Source of the DNA: Dermacentor variabilis
Taxonomy: Eukaryota; Arthropoda; Arachnida; Ixodida; Ixodidae
Assembly: GCF_050947875.1 (NCBI RefSeq)
Contig: NC_134573.1
Location: 54,300,115-54,364,114 of the forward strand
Reading direction: 5' to 3'
DNA length: 64,000 nt
Shown: positions 56,331 through 64,000 of the stretch, in pieces
How positions within the stretch are numbered: the stretch's first letter is position 1
Layout: every line of letters starts with the position of its first letter
Program-made: the position numbers and the translations under genes
Notes under the pieces: model-generated
The model's input: only the letters and a program-made list of their open reading frames with translations
Database searches by the model: none
What the model was told of the DNA's origin: nothing

Positions 56331-57664
56331 TAAATAATGCTGAGTAAAGCTGAATGTATTTTATTGAGGCAATTATTTATTTCACAAGCCATCGGCATAG
56401 CGATCGATGGCCAGGTTCAGGCAATGACATTTGTAAAGTAATAAATGATGAAAGTTGCAAAATCTCCCAGTGCGCTGCATTGATGGGCTCCATTCACTGA
56501 AAAATGTCTTTGCAAAAACGAAAGCATCAGACAGGAAATGACACCCCACTCCACTATGTTATTCGTGTTGAAAATTTTTACCATGATATGTGATGGGCAG
56601 CGAAACCGTCTGTTTACTAAGACTTAATGCATGAAAAACGCCACAGCATAGCAAGGTGTTGTTTGGCGAGCTGTTTGGCGAACTTCTGGCGAGCTGCCAC
56701 ATGCACTGATGCATAAACATGAACAGATGTAAGAGGCAAAGTTGCTGTGCAACCCGCTTTTAAGAAAATGTATCTCTAAACGTTTCTGTTTTCATAGGCG
56801 ATCAAAATTTATTTTGAGCAAGTTGGTTAATCACATTGCAGCAACAACACAAGAAGCAAGGACAGAAAACACAGCGAGTAGGCAGATTGAGAAGACGAGG
56901 TAGACCAGTGAGAAAGGTTTTATTGACATGGAAGAGGCGAGCCCTGCAGTGTACAGGAGTTAGTGCTTTGAATGAGATTGGTTAATGAAAATGTGTAAAG
57001 ACTTTGCTAAACGAAAACTAGCAAAAACAAATGCTAATATACAATAAAAGGACAGAAACAAGAGTAAGCGCAAACACACATGGAAGCCGGCTCGTATTCA
57101 CACACAAACGCGAAAACCAAGAAAAACTCAAATATAAAAAAATGTGGAAAATAAAAAAAAATTGACAAATGCAAGAAACCATACATACATTTACAAACAG
57201 ACGCGGGTAGAGGTATTATAGGAGCAAGTTCACAAGCTGCTGTGCCTACCTTCTCGTATGTTATTTTTTAAGCCGTTCTCTTAACACTGTCTTCGGAATA
57301 TTTAATTGCAACATATCACGAGAATCGAAAAGCAGCGCGAAGCTATGTTGTGGGAAACCATATCGAGCGCTGGCAACACAACTTATGCGTGACTGGGCCA
57401 CAGCACGCATTCTACACCTCGCGCGCACGGTGAGCACTGGTGGAAAGCAACCAATTGACGGTGCTACACAACGCTCGAACACCGCCGTTAGACACTCGGC
57501 TTTCTCACTGCTGACAACGATCGTTCAGGCAAAGTTGACGACGACAAATCTTTGCGTTGGAGCCTTCTTTTGCAAATATTTTCTGTTGAGACGCTCGTAG
57601 GTTTGTTTCATACGCGCACACTTTTCTCATTTCTCCTGAGAATGGCTTTGCCCCATCACTTCAC
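56331..57664. other. Unassigned
   Basis: No recognised gene or repeat. If the exon at 57785-57665 is real, the part below 57664 is its first intron. Confidence 0.3.
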
Positions 57665-57785
57665 CCCGTCCGACAAGAAACGCAGCGACACAGTACACGA
57701 ACACACCCGCCGCTGACAGTAGGCACCAGACTTTGGCAAACTTTTCTCGTCGTAACTTCACTCGGGAGCGAAATAAAAAAGACAT
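57665..57785 (-). CDS. Candidate first coding exon with signal anchor
   Basis: ATG at 57785 opens 40 codons: a basic start (MSFLFRSRVKLRREKFAKVW) followed by one hydrophobic helix (CLLSAAGVFVYCVAAFLVG) and R, the layout of a type II membrane protein such as a Golgi enzyme. The frame then meets G|GTGAAG (donor GT at 57664-57663); without splicing it would end after 12 more codons at about 57627. A promoter-like region lies 200-300 bp upstream on the same strand. The family is not recognised and the exon is inferred from composition, splice site and context only. Confidence 0.3.
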
Positions 57786-57949
57786 GGAACAAACAGGCAA
57801 GATGTGTGTTTGCAGCGGTCGCCTTCGGATCCGGTTTTCAGCTGCAATGTTTCTTCGCCGGATCACGGCTTAAAATAAACGCACGCGGCACAAATACCGC
57901 ATCGTAAGCTCGCAGTAATATTCCCGGCATGATAGACAATCACAAAGAG

Positions 57950-58100
57950 TTTGGGAATTCACTGTGACGAGGCGCCGACGCGCACAGCTGATGTGACTTG
58001 GCCCAGTTCGAAGCCCGGGCGGCCATCTTCTCCGACGGCAGTGTCACCGGCCGTCCGGCTCATGACGTCGGTCCTGAGTGCGCGCCCATTGGTGGATGCT
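57950..58100 (-). promoter_or_regulatory. Housekeeping-type promoter candidate
   Basis: Read on the minus strand: CCAAT box (CACCAATGGG, 58092-58088 core), a CRE-like GACGTCA (58070-58063), then AAGATGGCCGCC (58029-58018), which matches the YY1 initiator-type element found near transcription starts. The region is GC-rich compared with its surroundings. The ATG inside the YY1-like element could open a 28-codon upstream frame. Confidence 0.35.
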
Positions 58101-59599
58101 CGTGTGTATCCTCCTCGGAGGAGTGAAGGCCCTCTTTTTTCTACACTTGTATCCGACTATAGAAGTTATTTGCATAGCGTCAGTTTCCTATAAAATGGAC
58201 AGCGCTTTGAGCTTTGGCCTTCTAGTTAGCATTTTTCCGTACAACGTTTTTCCACTGTGCGGGAAAAGTTTAGCACGAAACACCGTGCGTTTTGCGGCAA
58301 ATTTTGAATTTAGAGTTTGAATAGCGACTTCTTTAATGTGGCGCCAGCGACTACCTATTCGAAAAAGTGCGTGTTTTAGTAATGGTTCGTTTCAATTTTA
58401 CCGCTAGGACAGGCCCCTAGTTACACATTGTTCCTGTTACAACGAAGCTGTTAGCGTCTGGCTGGTCAAGAATTTTGGTCGGCTCACGCTCATCCAAAAA
58501 GAGCACCAGCACCTAGATGCCTCGGTCATTTATACAGCCCTCAAACAGCAACTGGAAAAGAGCTTTCGTCTTTCACTATCCGCGCACCAAAATTAAGTTT
58601 TCTCGTATACTCTAATTATATTCCGAAGCTTGCAACTTGTGTATAATTATCACAAATTTTCTGATGAAGTTTACTTTCAAAACTTAATTAGTTCAATAAG
58701 GCACTTGCGCTTGGCGGAGGGCCTAGAAGGATTAGGATGTATGCTGCACTTCCGCACACGTGCGTGCATGCGTGACATGCGTATGCATACAACGTATCTG
58801 TTTTTTATGTGTGGGCGCTCTTTCCGTGCATCTCTCGCAGTACATGTGCTGTGACCGTAATTAAAATTATGACAAACACAGTCCAAAAACCATACCTCCA
58901 CCTAACAGCCATGGTAACTCAGCCAGGGCTCAAACGGCGGGTGGAAAAGGGGAAGTATGGTTGACGCCCATGGATTCACATCGGTCATGCACATTCATTT
59001 GCATTCAGTGTCCGAACCCATCGCTGTGTATCACAGCGACCACAAGGGCCATGGTTACAACTACAAAGAAATAGAAGTATTACATCAGGGAAACATGGGG
59101 AACATGGGACATGTATATTCAAGACGATCAGCAAAACGAGAACAAGGTGGATGCCGGAGCCATCGTTCCGACAAGTGGACTTTTTTTTTCCAAGGTGACA
59201 AATGCTCTCCTCGGCGTAATATATATAGTCAAGCTTCTTATAAAGGGGAGAGAGGGTAACGGGGTGGACGAGGCAATGACCGAGAGCGTGTGAGCAGCGA
59301 GGGTGCAGAATTCAAAAGAAAGATGATCCGCTGCTGAACTTCGGTGGAGGGACGTAACGGAGCACTGTGTGTCACCCTGTTGACGTGCCACTGTAGGTTC
59401 CTTTTTTCGTGGAAAGGGCCTGGACGACGGGGGGGGGGGGGGTATTTCTTGCTCCGCTGGAAGTCAGTGAGCCATCTTTGAAAGAGAGAATAAAAGTAGC
59501 GGCAGAAAATGGTGCTCGGGGGAAAAAATTTAAGAAATATATATGTAAAAGCACGAAAGACTGGACGAAATGAAACTAAGAAACCCGATTAAAAAAAAC
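58101..59599. other. Unassigned, including a G14 run
   Basis: 58950-59350 resembles a dispersed tick repeat (GCCGGAGCCATCGTTCCGAC, then TATATAGTCAAGCTTCTTAT), possibly part of an LTR, but its ends are undefined. A run of 14 G lies at 59429-59442. Confidence 0.3.
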
Positions 59600-59839
59600 T
59601 GGGTACTGTTAATGTGTTTATTTGATCGAACTAGGAGCAGCGCAGCGGTGGCAGTCTACCAGAGCACTGACCCTGCGTGCGAGTGGCATTCACTAGCAAA
59701 AGCGCTGAAAAGCACGATCCACTAGAAACCGCTGTAGAGAACGACCCACTATACCTTTCGAATTATTCTCTACACTTACCACCGGGAACTAAACGGGAAC
59801 CACCCGGCGACCTAACAGCCTGTAAGTAAGTTTGGGTCA

Positions 59840-60865
59840 TAGTATAGGTCGTGAGGCGGTAGACGTTGACGACGTCTCGTTCACGACAGCGCATGCCAGA
59901 TGACGGTCCAAGGGGCTCGATCACGTAGTTGACCGCAAATGTGCGTTCGACGACGCGGTAGGGGCCTTCATACTCGGGCAGTAGTTTTCACGACAGACCA
60001 GGTGCAGTGGGAGGGAGCGAGAGCCACACAAGCACTAGAGGGGGAGGGGCACATCGGCGCAGAAGTAATGTCACCGCAAACACTCTTCTGGGGCTCTTGG
60101 TCATTTGAAGCAAAGCTCTGCGCGAGATCAGGACACTCTTTGGCATGTCTGGCTGTGGCATAAATAGGCGCGCACTCAGATGCATGTCTTCTACAGAACG
60201 ATTGTGCCGATTGTGTGCGAGCGACGGGTGCTGGCCGTACTATGACAAACAGGGTGAAAAGCCAGTGGTGCTCTGATTGGCGGTATTGTAGGCGCGGGTA
60301 TCGAAGGGCAGAATGGCATCCCAATATGTGTGGTCAGAAGGTACTCACATTGCGAGCATGTCGCCAAGCATACGGTTAAAGCATTGTGTGAGGCCATTGG
60401 TTTGCGGGTGGTAAGCAGTAGTTGGCCGGTGCACAATGTGGCAGCCTTTGAGGATAGGTTCGATGACTTCCGACAAAAACACACATCCGCGATTGCTGAG
60501 CAATTCGTGTGGTGGACCATGACGCACTATTAACCGGCGAAGCAGGGAGGAGGCAACATCGCATGCTGTGTAGCCGCTGGGAGAGTGGCAGTTTTGGTGT
60601 ATCGCCTGAGGTAGTCAATAGCCACGAAAATCCAGCGGTTACCAGCAGATGTCAGGGTACCGGCCAGATAAGGCAAGGTAACGGTTGCAGACCAGCTGGC
60701 GTGAGGCGCGGTGAAGATTTCCGGCACTGACACTTCGGGCACGAGCGAATGAACTTCTGGACGTAGCTGTACATACCGCGCCAGTGCTAACGCTGTCGAA
60801 TGCGCTGGTAAGTTTTGAAAACTTCCGAGTGTGCACACTGGGGGTGAGAGTGCAATTACGCGCAT
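59840..60865 (-). pseudogene. gypsy integrase with substituted catalytic residues
   Basis: Fragments on the minus strand: SAGNRWIFVAIDYLRRYTKT (first catalytic D kept, about 60640), RHGPPHELLSNRGCVFLSEV (60527-60470; the second D of LLSDRG is N), TAYHPQTNGLTQCFNRMLGD (about 60410-60360; the catalytic E of NGLTERFN is Q). Downstream DxxPFVTYAYNT-like and C-terminal pieces continue to about 59840, where RTFAVNYVIEPLG is the family's C-terminal block. It is therefore disabled by substitution as well as by frameshift. Confidence 0.75.
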
Positions 60866-61055
60866 ATTTCAGAACGCAGACATCGGAGTACTACTAGCAA
60901 CCATTGGCGGGCATCTGTGGTGTAATTGTGTCGCTGGAGTAGGTCCTCGCGAATGGTGAAATAGTGAGCTTGATGACGTAATGCGCAAGTGAGGTTGGTT
61001 GTGCTGATGGATAAGAGAGAAAGTCTATCAGCGAGGTGATCCAGTGGTCCTTGCC

Positions 61056-61553
61056 CTATTCGGAAGCGATGGCGCGAAGGTTGTTGGAAGAAACGACAAG
61101 ATGGGATACGGACGAGCAGGCATTGTCGTCGGGCAAGAGAGAGCGCGAAAAGGGGTTGGCGTCAAAGTGCTGGCGGCCACTGAGGTAGAGCACGCGGATA
61201 TCGTAGTCCTGCAGGCTAAGTACCCATCGGGCAACGCGGCCTGACACATCCTTCAAGGACGACAGCCAACATAGTGCATGGTGGTCCGTGAATACATCCA
61301 ATGGATGGACGTACAAATAAGGCCTGAACTTGGTGATAGCCAAATGATGGCCAGGCGTATGATGGCCAAGCATCACAGTGTAATCGGTCGCAGCTTTCGT
61401 AAGCGCACGACTTGCATAAACCACGACATGTTCAGGAAACCCCTGTTTGCGCTGGGCAAAAACAGCGCCGAGGCCAACACCGCTGGCATCTATGTGCACC
61501 TTGGTAGAGGCTGTCGGTTCATCATGGGGCAAAATTGACGGAGGCCTTAGCAA
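61056..61553 (-). pseudogene. gypsy RNase H
   Basis: A single 166-codon frame: [15 protein letters not shown] (first D), [20 protein letters not shown] (the usual catalytic E position is not conserved here: family YxxxExExLA has become [10 protein letters not shown]), [20 protein letters not shown] (second D) and [15 protein letters not shown] (third D; family DADALSR). The frame is open, but the glutamate loss predicts an inactive enzyme. Confidence 0.75.
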
Positions 61554-61850
61554 ATGACGGAGCTTTGTTAAGGCCTCGTCGCACTCGGACGACCACGAAG
61601 TGAGGTACCCGTTGGGGCCCGTTGCTCTTTAGTAGCTTCGTCAGAGACGATATGATGGCTCCTAAATTGCGAATGAAGCATCTGAAGAAGGAACAGCGAC
61701 CGATGAAATTGTGCAATCCCTTGACGCGCGTTGGCTTAGAGAATTCGACGATGGGGCGAAGTTTGGCTAGAACGGGGAGAATTACATACTTGGATTGGAC
61801 GTAGCCTAGAATTTTCTGCTGCTGAGCAGCAAATCGGCACTTCGTGAGAT

Positions 61851-62962
61851 TTATTTGTAGCCCAGCGTTGTTAAAGACTTCAAAAGAGACAGGAGCCGTT
61901 CAAGGTGCGTGGTGAAATCAGGAGCAAAAAAAACATCGTCAAGATAGCAACAGCACGTGTGCCACTTCAAGCCGCACAGAACTGTGTCCATCATGCGCTC
62001 AACCGTTGCGGCCGCATTAAAAAGTCCAAAAGGCACAACGTTGAAATCGTATACGCCGTCTGGTGTGACAAAAGGTGTCTTCGGCCGATCGGTGTCTGCC
62101 ATGGGTATTTGCAATGCCTTGAGCGCAAATCTAGCAATAAAAAAAATTATGTGCCTTGTAGACTATCAATCGCGTCGTCTATGCGCGAGAAATGGTAGAT
62201 GTCCTTGCGAGTGACCTTGTTCAGGTGGCGGTAGTTCACACAAAACCGCACAGAACCATCTTTCTTCATAACTAGGACGACAGAGGATGCCCATGGACTG
62301 TTGAAAGCTCGTACCACCTCGCGGCGAAGCATGCGGTTAACTTGTTCGTTGATTACATGACGTTCTGCACGACATACACGATACGGACGTTGCAGCAATG
62401 GCGGTTGCGGGTGAGTATCTGAGCGATGTGTAACAGTTGGCGCCCGCGCCAGGGAAGATTGCCCTACATCGAAAGAAGAAAGATATTCTTCTAGAAGGCA
62501 CAAAAGCTGAGACCGCTGGACCGTTGGAAGGGCACCGGCAGTAGAAAAACCGAAAACATCTCTGCGCGATAGGTCAGACGTAGAAACAGCACTGAGCGCA
62601 CTAGAACTAGCACAGTAATTGTCCTTGGGCACGTCCATAACTTGTACGTCTTCGATCGCTTCCACATCGCCAAGACTTTCCCCTCGGAGCAACAATATAG
62701 AGTATGGAAATGGGTTGCGAACAAAAATGGTGCTGGAGCCCTTTGAAATGTCCACTGTCGCAAAAGGTAGAAGCAGACCTTTCTGAATCAGGAAGCGGTC
62801 AGATGGAGACTGTAGGGCAATATCGTGTGTGATTCCGCTGGAGGACATGGGGGTGGTCGTTGAGGCATTCGGAGGAATGTGGGTGTCGGCTTGGACAAGC
62901 AGTTTCCTCGAATGCGAAGAATTGTCGGTGAGAGGCAAATCTAACAGCGACGAAAGTTCCAT
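61851..62962 (-). pseudogene. gypsy reverse transcriptase
   Basis: Frame 62962-62147 (271 codons) holds the pol linker and the RT N-terminus: RPYRVCRAERHVINEQV, REVVRAFNSPWASSVVLVMK, KDGSVRFCVNYRHLNKVTRK and RIDDAIDSLQGT. A break at about 62147 is followed by KTPFVTPDGVYDFNVVPFGL (motif B region) and CCCYLDDVFFAPDFTTHLER (YLDD intact). A connection fragment (HNFIGRCSFFRCFIRNLGAI) lies at 61716-61640. The motif A aspartate falls in the broken stretch. Confidence 0.8.
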
Positions 62963-62990
62963 TTTGGCCCGTGTGCAATCAATAAGGGCA

Positions 62991-63337
62991 TTATGGCGCG
63001 AGAGGAAATCCCTTTATACTACCTGTATCGGGAAAATCCCAGCCGAGGATAACGTCATGAGAGCACGAGGAAAGGATTATGAATTCTATGACGTATAGAA
63101 CGTGGGCAATGACAGCCCGAGCAGTGCAAGCCGCCAAAGGATGAACAAGCTGAGTACTGGCTGTTCGGAGAGGCGTTGTGAAAGCGGCGTCGTGACTTTC
63201 CCAACTAAGTGGCAAAACTTAACGTTCATAACACAAGCGGCGGCTCCAGTGTCCACAGGTGCAGATACGCGAACACCGCCAACAAACACTTCGATTACGT
63301 TTGAGGAACAGCGGTGAGGACTTTCACATTTCGGCAT
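62991..63337 (-). pseudogene. gypsy aspartic protease
   Basis: The protease would process gag-pol. IEVFVGGVRVSAPVDTGAAA (catalytic DTGA, about 63255) starts the domain. After a frameshift, VIEFIILSSCSHDVILGWDF gives the C-terminal ILGWDF flap-end motif (about 63080). The frame break makes it inactive as annotated. Confidence 0.7.
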
Positions 63338-63479
63338 TGTCGCTGCCCTTGCCCCTTAGAATGCGACGATTAGTCTTCCTCGCCCCTAGTCGAGCATCGA
63401 AGTCGCATTGGTGGCAGGAAGCGACTGTATGGAGAAGGTGAACGGTGGGTAGATCCGGTCGAGTGCTATGTCGGCGACA

Positions 63480-63975
63480 TAGCCGACGGGGGGCCGTAAT
63501 AAGGACGGTTGGACTGGTTTCTCACGGTTGTTGCGACGCTGGGCGGCTGCGCACGATTACAGAAACGTGTGACGTGACCGGTGTAGCTGTACGCAAAGCG
63601 TATTGGCAGGCTGTCGGCAGTACGTCACCGGCTAGCCGGGGCAGCTCCCATCCCTGTCACAGTACGCGTTGTACAGGGCGGCTGCAGACATGACTACATG
63701 GTTGGCGGCAGTCGGGGTCTAGGCACAAAGTCGGCAGAGCGGAGAGGCATACTTGAAGAGAGTGCCTGGGTCTTCGCGACTTCAACGTAGCTAATTGGTG
63801 CAGCAGCGAGACAGCGAGATGTTAGTTCTGGTCTGGCAAGACCTCGGCGATTTCCTGCTCGATCACACGATGGAGCTGAGGAATAAAATTCGATGCAGGC
63901 TGTTGGAGATGCGGAAACTGAGCGAAGGGTATCAAGGGCGTGGCGTGCAACTTCCTCCCGAACGAATGCTTTCAT
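63480..63975 (-). pseudogene. gypsy Gag end with decayed zinc knuckle
   Basis: Minus frame 63975-63694 (FVREEVARHALDTL and PELTSRCLAAAPISYVEVAK) looks like the distal part of a gypsy gag. Around 63600-63555 the sequence RFAYSYTGHVTRFCN keeps the H and last C of a CCHC knuckle, but the first two cysteines are replaced. The knuckle and upstream gag are in different frames. Confidence 0.5.
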
Positions 63976-64000
63976 TTCAGCAAGCAGCGCTGACTGCTCG

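Larger units (their letters stand above)
59600..64000 (-). mobile_element. Ty3/gypsy LTR retrotransposon, truncated by the window end
   Basis: Integrase, RNase H, RT, protease and gag remnants lie on the minus strand in the order expected for Ty3/gypsy (gag at high coordinates). The 5' LTR lies beyond the window. The 3' LTR cannot be delimited: the pol end is near 59840, and sequence below it shows no defined TG/CA edge. All domains carry frameshifts or substitutions. Confidence 0.8.

Noticed and set aside
59968..60533. Frames on the plus strand near the integrase
   Set aside because: Shadows of the gypsy integrase on the minus strand.

Overview
This is nuclear genomic DNA of an animal, most likely an ixodid (hard) tick, probably a metastriate such as Rhipicephalus, Dermacentor or Hyalomma. 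The evidence is the repeat content: Ruka-type tRNA-derived SINEs, the L2-like and I-like non-LTR retrotransposons, Ty3/gypsy fragments and ATGACG-rich cryptic satellites that I know from tick assemblies. I could not confirm this by a search. No bacterial operon, rRNA array or CRISPR is present. Long continuous reading frames are almost all retrotransposon pol pieces, and most other open frames are chance.

Layout. 0-5 kb: nested Ruka SINEs, a dimeric higher-order satellite (1.0-1.67 kb) and a 0.9-kb composite repeat with a tRNA-like promoter (a second copy lies at 32.3-33.3 kb). 5.4-7.9 kb: a 1.23/1.27-kb direct tandem duplication, each unit carrying a foldback element filled with TA repeats. 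9.0-14.5 kb: a decayed antisense L2-like element split by a nearly intact, 5'-truncated I-like element with an open 853-codon RT-RNase H frame. 15.1-16.1 kb: a gypsy RT/RNase H fragment. 17.0-17.5, 22.5-22.7 and 26.5-27.5 kb: ATGACG cryptic satellite, with a gypsy element (22.7-26.4 kb) between the last two. 19.3-21.4 kb: a candidate cut-and-paste transposon with terminal inverted repeats and a broken THAP domain. 29.4-31.4 kb: a second, decayed I-like copy. 37.3-43.5 kb: palindromic MITEs, a Ruka SINE split by a MITE, two RNase H fragments meeting head to head at a microsatellite, and a second broken THAP exon. 48.4-49.9 kb: another LINE. 59.6-64 kb: a gypsy element running off the window with a damaged integrase.

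Host genes are sparse. The best supported is the first coding exon of an SLC5-type sodium/solute symporter on the minus strand (51,575 to 51,234), apparently with a GC splice donor. Weaker candidates are a minus-strand membrane-protein exon at 4,969-4,918, a signal-anchor first exon at 57,785-57,665 with a CCAAT/CRE/YY1-like promoter upstream, and a terminal-exon-like frame at 45.4-45.6 kb. The genes do not form a functional unit; the window reads as a large intron or intergenic landscape shaped by nested transposition. I found no convincing new defence or metabolic system.
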